33,797 nt of DNA from CAZYJR01 sp964647905 (GCA_964647905.1 CAZYJR010000041.1:1-33797); one strand, 5' to 3'; positions 1 to 8,003 are shown, counted from the first letter of the stretch. Numbers and translations are program-made. Notes: a model not told the origin generated them from the letters alone.

Positions 1-7
1 CGCAGAT

Positions 8-1159
8 GTGAAAGCCTATTTGGATGTGATAGGCAGAAAAGATGAATTGGCGCAGTGGCAGATTGATCAGATAGTGCATGCGCTGGAGCTATTGTTTCGG
101 GATGTGGTGCGGGCGGAGTGGGCTCGGGATTTTGATTGGGAGTGGTGGAAAGGGAAAAGCCGCAAGGGTTTGGAAAAGGCGTGGAAGGACTCGAGCACGG
201 AGGATGTAGAAGATCGGGTGGTGGGGTTGGTGCGGGGGGGTGTGAGAAAGCGGCATTACTCCATTCGTACGGAGGAGGCGTATGTGACCTGGGTGAAGAG
301 GTATCTGACGTTTTGTGGAAAGCAGGTGGAGGAGACCGGGGCCGGGGATGTTCGGTCCTATTTGGAGTACCTTGCGGTGAAGAGGAAGGTGTCTCCCAGC
401 ACTCAGAACCAGGCCTTGAACGCACTGGTGTTTTTGTATGATCAGGCCTTGAATCGGCCGCTTGGGGATTTGGGTGAGTTCGCACGGCCGAGGAGGGAGC
501 GGCGGATGCCTGTGGTATTGAGCAGGGGGGAGGTGAATCTTTTGCTGGGAAGTTTGAACGGCATCCATGGGTTAATGGCAGGGCTTCTTTACGGTACGGG
601 GATGCGGCTGATGGAGTGTGTGAGGCTTAGGGTTAAGGATGTGGATTTCGACAGGGGTGTCATAACTGTGCGGTTCGGGAAAGGGGACAAGGACCGCTAC
701 GTCCCGCTGCCTGAAAGATACAGGGAGGCCTTGGGGGAGCACCTGGAGTGGGTGAAGGCCCTTTGGGAGGAGGACCTGGCGAACGGGTTAGGGGAGGTCT
801 ACCTGCCGGAGGCGCTTGGGAGGAAGTACCCGTGGGCATCCAGGGAGTGGGGGTGGCAGTATGTGTTTCCCTCGAAGAGGCTGTCTGTGGATCCCAGGTC
901 AAGGAAAACCCGGAGGCACCATATTCACGAAAACGGGCTGCAGAGGGCGGTCAAGAAGGCGGCAGAGAAAGTGAATATAACCAAGCGGGTGAACTGTCAT
1001 TCCTTGAGGCACAGCTTCGCTACCCATTTGCTGGAGGCGGGATACGACATTCGTACGGTGCAGGAGCTTCTGGGGCACGCGGATGTCTCCACTACCATGA
1101 TCTACACCCATGTGATGAACAGGCCGGGGGTGAGCGTGCGGAGCCCGGCCGATATGTGA
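8..1159 (+). CDS. intI: Integron-type tyrosine recombinase (IntI family), 5' end at window edge
   Basis: Site-specific tyrosine recombinase. The catalytic set is visible: Arg200 in GTGMRLMEC, Lys225 in GKGDKDR, His331 and Arg334 in HSLRHSFATH, His357 in LLGHAD, and the nucleophile Tyr366 in TMIYTHV. The segment KYPWASREWGWQYVFPS (about 273-289), between the Lys and the HxxR box, is the insertion that marks integron integrases and is absent from XerC/XerD. The N-terminal SAM-like core-binding domain spans about 75-165. About 70 residues precede it, longer than in IntI1, and the frame is open to the left edge, so the GTG at 8 may not be the true start. In classical integrons intI points away from its cassettes and attI lies by its 5' end, so any array would lie left of this window. 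No attC-like repeats were seen downstream. The family call is firm; activity is inferred from intact residues. Confidence 0.9.
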   Translation: MKAYLDVIGRKDELAQWQIDQIVHALELLFRDVVRAEWARDFDWEWWKGKSRKGLEKAWKDSSTEDVEDRVVGLVRGGVRKRHYSIRTEEAYVTWVKRYLTFCGKQVEETGAGDVRSYLEYLAVKRKVSPSTQNQALNALVFLYDQALNRPLGDLGEFARPRRERRMPVVLSRGEVNLLLGSLNGIHGLMAGLLYGTGMRLMECVRLRVKDVDFDRGVITVRFGKGDKDRYVPLPERYREALGEHLEWVKALWEEDLANGLGEVYLPEALGRKYPWASREWGWQYVFPSKRLSVDPRSRKTRRHHIHENGLQRAVKKAAEKVNITKRVNCHSLRHSFATHLLEAGYDIRTVQELLGHADVSTTMIYTHVMNRPGVSVRSPADM

Positions 1160-1203
1160 TATGGGAGGGTGTGTGTGGTAGACTTTTCCGGGGGATTGAG
1201 CTG

Positions 1204-1232
1204 TTGACGGGGGGTGGAGGGTCTGGTAGAAG
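1204..1232 (+). promoter_or_regulatory. Candidate sigma70 promoter for hisS-aspS
   Basis: TTGACG (1204-1209) and TAGAAG (1227-1232) are separated by 17 bases, in the gap between the integrase stop and the hisS start. The -35 matches five of six consensus bases and the -10 four of six. It lies 27 bases upstream of the chosen hisS start. In GC-rich DNA a match of this quality can arise by chance. Confidence 0.35.
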
Positions 1233-1258
1233 TCCGGAGTTTCCGGGAGGAGAGGGAT

Positions 1259-2515
1259 TTGGAGTTTACGGCGATAAAGGGATTCAAGGATATACTGCCC
1301 TCGGAGGTGGAGCCCTGGCAGCGGGTGGAGTCTGTTGCAAGGGAAGTCTTCAGGGTTTTCGGGTTTAGGGAGATAAAGCTCCCGGTTATGGAGTGGACCG
1401 AGCTCTTCAGCCGGTCCATAGGGCAGGATACGGATATCGTGTCCAAGGAGATGTATACGCTTCACGACAGCAAGGGGAGGGGGATGACCCTGAGGCCCGA
1501 GGCCACGGCTTCCGTGGTGAGGGCCTATATACAGAACAGGCTTTATACGGAGAGTCCGGTCCAGAAGCTGTTTGTGACCGGGCCGATGTTTAGGCATGAG
1601 AATCCGCAGAAGGGGAGATTCAGGCAGTTTCACCAGGTGGATGCCGAGATATTCGGGGATCCGGGGCCTGTATCCGATGCTGAATTGATTGTGATGCTCA
1701 TTCATTTGTTCGGGGAGCTGGGGCTTTCCGGACTCAATCTCAGGCTGAACTCCCTGGGGTGCCGCGAGTGCCGGGGAGGCTTCAGGGAGGCCTTGAGGGA
1801 CTACCTGGGGCGTGCGGAGGGGCTGTGCCCGGACTGTGCGAGGAGGGCCGATACCAATCCCTTGAGGGTCTTTGACTGCAAGGTGGAGGGGTGCAGGGAG
1901 ATCGTGGCGGGCGCTCCTTCCATACTGGAGCACCTTTGCGGGGAGTGTGCGGGACACTTTGATGCCGTCAAAGGGTATCTGGGGGATGCGGGCGTTGATT
2001 TCAAGGTGGATGCCGCCTTGGTCAGGGGGCTTGACTATTACACAAGGACCGCGTTCGAGGTGGAGGCCGAGGGGCTGGGCGCTCAGAACGCTGTTGCGGG
2101 CGGCGGAAGATATGATGGTTTGGTCAAGGAGCTCGGAGGGCCTGATCACCCGGCCATAGGGTTTGCGATCGGTGTGGAGCGGCTGATCTCGGTGATGGGG
2201 GCGGGGAGGAGGCCGGGTAGGCCGGATCTCTACCTGGCTCCGTTGGGCGAGGAGGCGGAGCGGAAGGCGTTCTTGTGGGTCCTGGAGCTGAGAAAGGCGG
2301 GCTGGTGGGTGGAGATGGAGTATGCCTCGAGGAGTTTGAAGGCGCATTTGAAAAGGGCCGATAGGATGGGTGTGAGAAGGGTCCTTATAGTGGGGGAGAA
2401 GGAGCTGGCATCGGGAGAGGGAGTGCTGAGGGACATGGAGACCAAGGAGCAGGAAGGGATTCCCTTGGATGGGCTTATCGAGCGCCTGGGGGCCCGGCTG
2501 TCAGGGGCCGAGTGA
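1259..2515 (+). CDS. hisS: Histidyl-tRNA synthetase
   Basis: Class II aminoacyl-tRNA synthetase that charges tRNA-His in the cytoplasm. Motif 2 is GPMFRHENPQKGRFRQFHQ (about 108-126). The histidine-specific boxes are RGLDYYTRT (256-264) and GGGRYDGLV (281-289), and motif 3 is GFAIGVERL (301-309). An anticodon-binding domain fills the last 90 residues. The length of 418 residues is normal. I chose the TTG at 1259 because a strong ribosome site (GGGAGGAGAGG) lies just upstream and the protein then begins at the usual EFTAIKGFKDILP. A GTG at 1214 would add 15 residues not typical of the family. The cysteine-rich insertion at about 168-230 is a familiar feature of this subgroup. The stop overlaps the aspS start (TGATG), so the two are translationally coupled. 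Confidence 0.95.
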   Translation: MEFTAIKGFKDILPSEVEPWQRVESVAREVFRVFGFREIKLPVMEWTELFSRSIGQDTDIVSKEMYTLHDSKGRGMTLRPEATASVVRAYIQNRLYTESPVQKLFVTGPMFRHENPQKGRFRQFHQVDAEIFGDPGPVSDAELIVMLIHLFGELGLSGLNLRLNSLGCRECRGGFREALRDYLGRAEGLCPDCARRADTNPLRVFDCKVEGCREIVAGAPSILEHLCGECAGHFDAVKGYLGDAGVDFKVDAALVRGLDYYTRTAFEVEAEGLGAQNAVAGGGRYDGLVKELGGPDHPAIGFAIGVERLISVMGAGRRPGRPDLYLAPLGEEAERKAFLWVLELRKAGWWVEMEYASRSLKAHLKRADRMGVRRVLIVGEKELASGEGVLRDMETKEQEGIPLDGLIERLGARLSGAE

Positions 2516-4332
2516 TGAGCAGCGAGCCTCGGGTGGAGATGGATTTGCTGGGGGACTGGAAGAGGACCCACCACTGCGGGGAGCTCAGGGCCGGAGACGT
2601 GGGCCGTGAGACCATTCTCATGGGGTGGGTGCATGTGAGAAGAGACCTCGGGAATCTGATATTCGTGGATTTGAGGGACCGGGAGGGCATCACCCAGGTC
2701 CTTTTCGACCCGGCGGTGGAGCCGGGGGTGCATGGGCGCGCTCATGCGCTGAGGAACGAGTGGGTGATCGCGGTAAGAGGCGAGGTGGCGCCCAGATTGG
2801 AGGGGCAGGAGAACCCGAATATGCCCACCGGCGAGGTGGAGGTCCGGGCGAAGGAGCTCAAGATATTGAACCGGAGCGAGACGCTTCCCTTTCAGGTGGA
2901 AGGGCCGGTGGACGCATCAGAGACCCTGAGGCTCAAGCACCGGTACCTGGAGCTGAGAAGGCCCAGGGTTTTTAGGAACTTCAGGATGCGCCATGAAATA
3001 GCCGCCGGGGTGAGGGAGTATCTGAACGGGGCGGGTTTTCTGGAGGTGGAGACTCCGTTCCTTACCAAGAGCACCCCTGAGGGGGCTCGGGACTATTTGG
3101 TGCCGAGCAGGGTCAGCAAGGGCAAGTTCTATGCGCTCCCCCAGTCGCCGCAGCTCTTCAAGCAGCTTTTGATGGTGGCGGGTTTCGAGCGGTACTATCA
3201 GATTGTGAGGTGCTTCAGGGACGAGGACTTGAGGGCGGACAGGCAGCCGGAGTTCACCCAGGTGGACGCGGAGATGTCGTTTACCGGGGAGGACGGCGTG
3301 ATGGGGGTCTTCGAGGGGCTGACGGCCTCGCTCTTTGAGGCGGTGCTGGGAGAGGAGCCGCCCCGGCCCTTTCCCAGGCTCTCCTACAGGGAGGCCATGG
3401 ACCGGTTCGGCACGGACAGGCCGGATACCAGGTACGGGATGGAATTGAAGGACGTATCCGGGCCGGCCGGGGAGTCCGAGTTTCAGGTGTTCCGCCGGGT
3501 GCTGGAAGAGGGGGGGGCGGTGCGCGCCCTGACGGTCCCGGGGGGAGCAGAGTCGTTTTCCAGGAAGGACCTGGACGGTTTGGGGTCGTTCGTGGAGGCC
3601 TGGGGCGGCAAGGGCCTTGCCTGGGCCAAGGTGGCCGAGTCGGGATGGCAGTCGCCGATCAAGAAGTTTTTTTCAGAAGGATTGATGGAGGAGGTCAATC
3701 GGGGAGCGGGTGCCGGTAAGGGGGACCTGATCCTGATGGTATGCGACAGGGAGCCCAGGGCCTCGCGTGTGCTGGGGGCCCTGAGGGTGGAGCTGGCCAG
3801 GCGTCTGGAGCCGGACCTGGGGGATGTCCCGGCGTTTGTGTGGGTGACCGAGTTCCCCCTGGTGGAATACGATGAGGCCGAGGGGCGGCTCAATGCGGTC
3901 CACCATCCGTTTACTGCGCCCATGGAGGAAGACCTCCACATGCTGGAGGAAGACCCCCTCAAGGTCAGGGCCCGGGCTTATGACTTGGTGCTGAACGGAA
4001 GCGAGATAGGGGGCGGGAGCGTGAGGATCCATACCCGGGAGCTCCAGGACCGGATCTTCGGGGTGCTGGGGATCCCGCGGGAGGAAGCGCAGGCGAGATT
4101 CGGGTTTTTCCTGGAGGCGCTTCGGTACGGGGCCCCGCCGCACGCCGGGATCGCTTTGGGGCTGGACCGGCTGGCGGCGATCATGTCCGGGGCCGGGAGC
4201 ATCAGGGACGTGATAGCCTTTCCCAAGACCCAGCGGGCCACGTGTCCGCTTACGGACGCGCCCGGGGGCGTGGATCCGGAGCAATTGGAGGAACTGGGGC
4301 TTATGCTTTCCCCGAAGATTGCCGATCAGTAG
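2515..4332 (+). CDS. aspS: Aspartyl-tRNA synthetase, bacterial type
   Basis: Charges tRNA-Asp. The order is N-terminal OB-fold anticodon domain (about 15-120), class II catalytic core with motif 2 FRDEDLRADRQPEFTQVD (about 234-251), the bacterial GAD insertion (about 290-420), and motif 3 GIALGLDRL (about 545). The 605-residue length is typical. The ATG at 2515 overlaps the hisS stop; a GTG one codon earlier is also in frame. About 14 residues precede the usual start near RTHHCGEL, a slight extension. The OB-fold loop reads RRDLGNLIF, with Leu where relaxed enzymes that also charge tRNA-Asn often carry His, so I infer a discriminating AspRS; this point is only moderately sure. Confidence 0.95.
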   Translation: MSSEPRVEMDLLGDWKRTHHCGELRAGDVGRETILMGWVHVRRDLGNLIFVDLRDREGITQVLFDPAVEPGVHGRAHALRNEWVIAVRGEVAPRLEGQENPNMPTGEVEVRAKELKILNRSETLPFQVEGPVDASETLRLKHRYLELRRPRVFRNFRMRHEIAAGVREYLNGAGFLEVETPFLTKSTPEGARDYLVPSRVSKGKFYALPQSPQLFKQLLMVAGFERYYQIVRCFRDEDLRADRQPEFTQVDAEMSFTGEDGVMGVFEGLTASLFEAVLGEEPPRPFPRLSYREAMDRFGTDRPDTRYGMELKDVSGPAGESEFQVFRRVLEEGGAVRALTVPGGAESFSRKDLDGLGSFVEAWGGKGLAWAKVAESGWQSPIKKFFSEGLMEEVNRGAGAGKGDLILMVCDREPRASRVLGALRVELARRLEPDLGDVPAFVWVTEFPLVEYDEAEGRLNAVHHPFTAPMEEDLHMLEEDPLKVRARAYDLVLNGSEIGGGSVRIHTRELQDRIFGVLGIPREEAQARFGFFLEALRYGAPPHAGIALGLDRLAAIMSGAGSIRDVIAFPKTQRATCPLTDAPGGVDPEQLEELGLMLSPKIADQ

Positions 4333-4347
4333 ACCGTGGAAAAAGGC

Positions 4348-4375
4348 TTGACAAGGCCGGGGTAGAAGCTATACT
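4348..4375 (+). promoter_or_regulatory. Sigma70-type promoter of the cimA-leu operon
   Basis: A perfect -35 TTGACA (4348-4353) and a -10 TATACT (4370-4375, five of six) are 16 bases apart. They lie just after aspS and about 42 bases before the leader peptide start. Transcription should begin near 4382. This is the best promoter match in the window and is well placed to drive the attenuated leader RNA. Confidence 0.8.
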
Positions 4376-4416
4376 TAGCGAATATTCATGATCATCAGGT
4401 GATCTCAGAGGTACAA

Positions 4417-4536
4417 ATGAGCTTCATCAGCCGGGCCATCATCATAATTACCACCGCAACAGGGGCACCCGTGTGCGCTCTGTTGCTTCTCCTTCTTGGT
4501 ATCGGACTCGATCCGCCGGGCCTGATGATGGCGTAG
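4417..4536 (+). CDS. Branched-chain amino acid leader peptide (attenuator), 39 residues
   Basis: Short open frame beginning at ATG 4417 behind an AGAGGT ribosome site and ending at TAG 4534-4536. Residues 8-11 are four consecutive Ile codons (ATC ATC ATA ATT, 4438-4449). Val is residue 19, and residues 22-27 are six consecutive Leu codons (CTG TTG CTT CTC CTT CTT, 4480-4497); another Ile and two more Leu follow. Several of these codons (ATA, TTG, CTT) are uncommon in the neighbouring GC-rich genes, which fits a sensor of charged tRNA supply. Such clusters are the hallmark of ilv and leu leader peptides. The RNA arms around it and the terminator behind it support a Yanofsky-type ribosome-mediated attenuator for the downstream isoleucine and leucine genes. 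Confidence 0.88.
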   Translation: MSFISRAIIIITTATGAPVCALLLLLLGIGLDPPGLMMA

Positions 4537-4575
4537 CTGCGACAAGATAGAGTTTTCAAGGATCCGTCATCAGGC
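4435..4575 (+). promoter_or_regulatory. Alternative pairing arms 1, 2 and 3 of the attenuator leader
   Basis: Arm 1 GCCATCATCA (4435-4444), which includes the first Ile codons, is the exact reverse complement of TGATGATGGC (4523-4532) in arm 2. Arm 2 also contains GCCTGATGA (4520-4528). All but its last base, plus that base, complement TCATCAGGC (4567-4575), the 5' side of the terminator. So 1:2 and 2:3 exclude each other, and 2:3 excludes the terminator. A ribosome stalled on Ile codons covers arm 1 and frees arm 2 to form the antiterminator. A ribosome reaching the stop codon at 4534 covers arm 2 and permits termination. Confidence 0.82.
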
Positions 4576-4602
4576 ACCGGCCTGATGGCGGATCCTTTTT
4601 TT
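4560..4602 (+). terminator. Attenuator terminator upstream of cimA
   Basis: A 16-base-pair stem runs from 4560-4575 to 4580-4595, with one G-U pair and otherwise perfect. The loop is ACCG, and seven T residues (4596-4602) follow. It lies 24 bases after the leader peptide stop codon and 28 bases before the cimA ATG, so it is a leader terminator, not a gene end. Its 5' arm is shared with the antiterminator pairing. Confidence 0.92.
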
Positions 4603-4630
4603 GGGACTTAGAGAAAGAGCGAGGGGAATC

Positions 4631-6253
4631 ATGGAGGCGGTTACACTCTATGACACTACGATGAGGGACGGGACCCAGGGGGAGCAGGTCACCCTCTCGG
4701 CCGAGGACAAGCTGAGTATACTGCGAAAGCTGGACGAGCTGGGGATACCCTATATCGAGGGCGGATGGCCCGGGTCCAATCCCAAGGACGCCAGGTTTTT
4801 CGCGATGGCCAGGAAAGCTGGGCTGAAGAAGGCGCGCCTGGCGGCGTTCGGGAGCACAAGGAGGCCCGGGGGCAGGGCGGAGTCCGATCCCAACGTGAAG
4901 GCCTTATTGGAGACCGAGACCGATGTGGTGACCGTGGTGGGAAAGAGCTGGGACCTCCACGCCGAGGAGATACTGGGCGCCACCTTGGACGAGAACCTGA
5001 GGATGATAGAGGATACGGTCTCCTTTTTGAAGGCGAGGGGAAGAGAGGTGGTCTACGACGCCGAGCACTTCTTCGACGGGTTCCGCAGGAACCCGGAGTA
5101 CGCAATCAAGACCCTGGATGCGGCCGTCTCGGGCGGCGCCGATGTCTTGGTGCTCTGCGACACCAACGGCGGCATGATGCCCCATGACATCGAGGAGGGC
5201 GTGGGCGCGGCGGCCGCGCATACCCCTGTGCCCCTGGGCATCCACACGCACAACGACTGTGCGATGGCGGTCGCCAATTCCCTGGCTGCGGTGAGGGCCG
5301 GAGTGAGGATGGTCCAGGGCACCATCAACGGCTACGGGGAGCGGTGCGGGAACGCGGACTTGATATCCTTGATAGGCGTGCTCCAGCTCAAGATGGGCTA
5401 CGAGTGCCTGGAGCAGGAAAAGCTCAGGCAGTTGACCGAGGTCTCAAGGTTCGTGAGCGAGGTGGCCAATGTGCCGCCGTCGAATGAGAGGCCCTTTGTG
5501 GGAAAGAGCGCATTCGCCCACAAGGGCGGGATCCATGTGAGCGCCATCAGGAAGAACCCCGCGGCCTACGAGCACGTGGACCCGGAGGCGGTGGGAAACC
5601 GGAGGAGGGTCCTGGTCTCGGATCTATCGGGAAAGAGCAACATCGCCTACAAGGCCGAGGAGCTCGGTATCGCCTTGGGCGGGAACGGCTTTGACAGCGG
5701 GAAGATAGTGGAGAGGATCAAGGAGCTGGAGGACCAGGGGTATCAGTTCGATGCGGCGGAGGGCTCCCTGGAGCTCCTGATCAAGAAGGTGACCGGGCAG
5801 TTCGAGGAGCCCTTCAAGCTGGAGTCCTTCAGGGTGACCATCGAGAAGGATCAAAACGGGCCGAGCATGTCCCACGCCACCATCAAGATCTCGGTCAGAG
5901 GCGAGAACGAGATAACCGCGGCCGAGGGGGCGGGGCCGGTTAACGCCCTGGACCACGCCCTAAGAAAGGCGCTCTACAAGTTCTATCCCGAGATCCAGGA
6001 GATGGGGCTGGTTGACTTCAAGGTGCGGGTCATAGACGGAGGCGCGGCCACCGCCGCCAGGGTGCGGGTCAATATCGAGTCCAGGGACACCAAGGCGATC
6101 TGGTCCACCATAGGGGTCTCGGAGAACGTGATAGAGGCGAGCTGGCAGGCCCTGGCCGACAGCGTGGAGTACAAGCTCTTGAAGGTCTTGAACGGAAAAA
6201 AGGAATCCCTGGAATCAGGCGGGGACGGGCGCCGGGCCGGGAGTGTGATGTAG
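4631..6253 (+). CDS. cimA: (R)-citramalate synthase
   Basis: Condenses pyruvate with acetyl-CoA to citramalate, the first step of the threonine-independent route to 2-oxobutyrate and isoleucine. The DRE-TIM metallolyase start LYDTTMRDGTQGEQ lies at residues 5-18, the metal site IHTHNDC at about 202-208, and the signature GTINGYGERCGNADL at about 235-249. The C-terminal 150 residues form the LeuA-type regulatory (allosteric) domain. The length of 540 residues and the GTQGEQ variant fit the long CimA group better than LeuA. I chose the ATG at 4631, behind GAGGGG; an in-frame TTG at 4601 lies inside the terminator T run. It is the first gene behind the attenuator. A role as a second isopropylmalate synthase is possible but unlikely, because leuA follows. 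Confidence 0.9.
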   Translation: MEAVTLYDTTMRDGTQGEQVTLSAEDKLSILRKLDELGIPYIEGGWPGSNPKDARFFAMARKAGLKKARLAAFGSTRRPGGRAESDPNVKALLETETDVVTVVGKSWDLHAEEILGATLDENLRMIEDTVSFLKARGREVVYDAEHFFDGFRRNPEYAIKTLDAAVSGGADVLVLCDTNGGMMPHDIEEGVGAAAAHTPVPLGIHTHNDCAMAVANSLAAVRAGVRMVQGTINGYGERCGNADLISLIGVLQLKMGYECLEQEKLRQLTEVSRFVSEVANVPPSNERPFVGKSAFAHKGGIHVSAIRKNPAAYEHVDPEAVGNRRRVLVSDLSGKSNIAYKAEELGIALGGNGFDSGKIVERIKELEDQGYQFDAAEGSLELLIKKVTGQFEEPFKLESFRVTIEKDQNGPSMSHATIKISVRGENEITAAEGAGPVNALDHALRKALYKFYPEIQEMGLVDFKVRVIDGGAATAARVRVNIESRDTKAIWSTIGVSENVIEASWQALADSVEYKLLKVLNGKKESLESGGDGRRAGSVM

Positions 6254-6278
6254 CCGCGCCCGTCCGGAGGCTGCCGAC

Positions 6279-6389
6279 ATGAAAGGAAGGACGATCAAGG
6301 TGGGGATAAAGGAGAAATTCACCGCAGATCCCGCGAAGAGGCCGGATCTGCGGGGGGTCCTTGGTGGAAGGCTTCGCTGCGGGGAGTGA
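6279..6389 (+). CDS. Possible 36-codon ORF between cimA and leuA
   Basis: An ATG at 6279 with GGAGG eight bases upstream opens a 36-codon frame ending at TGA 6387-6389. The product is basic (many Lys and Arg) and has no branched-chain codon cluster, so it does not look like a second leader peptide. Its middle overlaps an inverted repeat, CCGCAGATCC (6322-6331) with GGATCTGCGG (6344-6353). I do not recognise it. It may be a chance frame, and the repeat may act at the RNA level. Confidence 0.3.
   Translation: MKGRTIKVGIKEKFTADPAKRPDLRGVLGGRLRCGE
6322..6353 (+). repeat. Inverted repeat between cimA and leuA
   Basis: A perfect 10-base-pair stem joins CCGCAGATCC (6322-6331) and GGATCTGCGG (6344-6353) across a 12-base loop. 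No T run follows, so it is not an intrinsic terminator. It sits in the 196-base gap between cimA and leuA, the widest gap in an otherwise tight operon, and could be an RNA processing or stability element. Confidence 0.5.
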
Positions 6390-6449
6390 ACTCGAAGAGA
6401 ACGTTTTCTTTGACCGAGTAGGAATTCCTTGATACGGAGGCTTTTTGCC

Positions 6450-7994
6450 ATGAAGGACCAAATCATAGTTTTTGACACCACGCTCAGGGACGGGGAGCAG
6501 TCCCCGGGCGCGAGCATGAACCAGGCGGAAAAGGTGAGGATAGCCACCCAGCTAGAGAAGCTGGGTGTGGATGTTATAGAGGCGGGCTTCCCCGCGGCCT
6601 CGAGCGGCGACCTCGAGGCGGTGCGGGCCGTGGCGGACAAGGTGCGGGGGCTGAAAGTGGCCGCCCTCGCCCGGACCTCCAAGGAGGACATCGACCAGGC
6701 CTGGGAGGCGGTCAAGGACGCTGCCGGCCCCAGGATACATACATTCATCGCCACATCGGACATCCATATGGAGCACAAGCTCAGGATGAGCCGTGACGAG
6801 GTGGTGCGATCCGCGGTGGACGCGGTGCGCTATGCAAAGGGGTTCACCGGGGACGTGGAGTTCTCGGCCGAGGACGCGTCCAGGAGCGATCGGGACTTCC
6901 TCTGCAGGATCCTGGAGGCGGTTATCGAGGCCGGGGCCACGACCGTAAACATCCCGGACACCGTGGGCTACATCCTCCCCGGAGAGTTCACCGAGATGAT
7001 AAGGTACATCCAGGAGCATACGCCCAATATAGACAAGGCGATCCTGAGCATCCACTGCCACAACGACCAGGGGCTGGCCACGGCCAACACCCTGGCAGGG
7101 CTGGAGGCAGGGGCCCGGCAGATGGAGGTGACGGTAAACGGCATCGGCGAGCGGGCCGGTAACACCTCCCTGGAGGAGGTGGTGATGACCCTCCACAACC
7201 ACCGGTCGCACCTGGGATTGGAGACCAGGGTCAACACCAGGGAGATCTATCCCACCAGCCGCCTGGTGTCCATGATCACGGGGATCGTGGTACAACCGAA
7301 CAAGGCCGTGGTCGGGGCGAACGCCTTCGCCCATGAGGCCGGGATACACCAGGACGGCGTGCTCAAGAACAGGCTGACCTACGAGATAATGGAGCCCGAG
7401 ACCGTGGGGATCTCCCAGAACCGGCTGGTTCTGGGCAAGCACTCCGGCCGGCACGCCTTCCGCAACAAGCTGGCGGCTCTCGGGTATGATCTGGACCAGG
7501 AGCAGTTCGACAGGCTGTTCAGGAAGTTCAAGGAGCTGGCGGACAAGCGCAGGGAGATACTGGACGAAGACATAGAGGTCCTGTATGCGGAGGAGATCCT
7601 CCGGGCCCCGGACCGGTACCGCCTGGAGTACCTGAACGTGGTGAGCGGGACCCAGCTGGTGCCGACGGCCATGGTAAAGCTCACCATAGACGGCCACGAG
7701 GTGCAGAGCGCGGGCTTCGGAAACGGACCCATCGATGCGGCCTACAACACCATCGCCAAGATGACCGGTACCCGGTCCAAGCTCATGCGGTTTTCCATCC
7801 ACTCCGCGAGCGGAGGCACGGACGCCCTGGGCGAGGTCACGGTGAGGCTCAAGGAGAACGGCCTGATCGCGCTCGGCAAAGGCGCGGATCCGGACATTAT
7901 AACCGCAGGCGCCAAGGCCTATGTGAACGGCCTGAACCGGCTGGAGTACCTGAAACGAAACCCCTCCCTTCTCAAGGAGGCCCAGGGGCTCTGA
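6450..7994 (+). CDS. leuA: 2-isopropylmalate synthase
   Basis: Condenses 2-oxoisovalerate with acetyl-CoA, the committed step of leucine synthesis. IVFDTTLRDGEQSPG at residues 5-19 and the metal-binding IHCHNDQGLATAN at about 199-211 mark the catalytic TIM barrel. The block VNGIGERAGNTSLEEVV follows at about 230. The C-terminal part carries the LeuA dimer regulatory domain, normally the leucine feedback site. The length of 514 residues is standard for the bacterial short form. The ATG at 6450 is preceded by ACGGAGG at good spacing; the in-frame TTG at 6429 would overlap that site. leuC follows after nine bases. Leucine control is expected both at the attenuator and at the enzyme. Confidence 0.95.
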   Translation: MKDQIIVFDTTLRDGEQSPGASMNQAEKVRIATQLEKLGVDVIEAGFPAASSGDLEAVRAVADKVRGLKVAALARTSKEDIDQAWEAVKDAAGPRIHTFIATSDIHMEHKLRMSRDEVVRSAVDAVRYAKGFTGDVEFSAEDASRSDRDFLCRILEAVIEAGATTVNIPDTVGYILPGEFTEMIRYIQEHTPNIDKAILSIHCHNDQGLATANTLAGLEAGARQMEVTVNGIGERAGNTSLEEVVMTLHNHRSHLGLETRVNTREIYPTSRLVSMITGIVVQPNKAVVGANAFAHEAGIHQDGVLKNRLTYEIMEPETVGISQNRLVLGKHSGRHAFRNKLAALGYDLDQEQFDRLFRKFKELADKRREILDEDIEVLYAEEILRAPDRYRLEYLNVVSGTQLVPTAMVKLTIDGHEVQSAGFGNGPIDAAYNTIAKMTGTRSKLMRFSIHSASGGTDALGEVTVRLKENGLIALGKGADPDIITAGAKAYVNGLNRLEYLKRNPSLLKEAQGL

Positions 7995-8003
7995 GGCGTT
8001 AAA

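Noticed and set aside
1160..1258. attC or attI site between intI and hisS
   Set aside because: No inverted core sites of the RYYYAAC/GTTRRRY kind are seen; in classical integrons attI lies by the 5' end of intI, not the 3' end.
899..2347. Antisense open frame of 482 codons over the integrase end and hisS
   Set aside because: Same shadow effect; composition is very high in Pro, Arg and His and there is no family motif.
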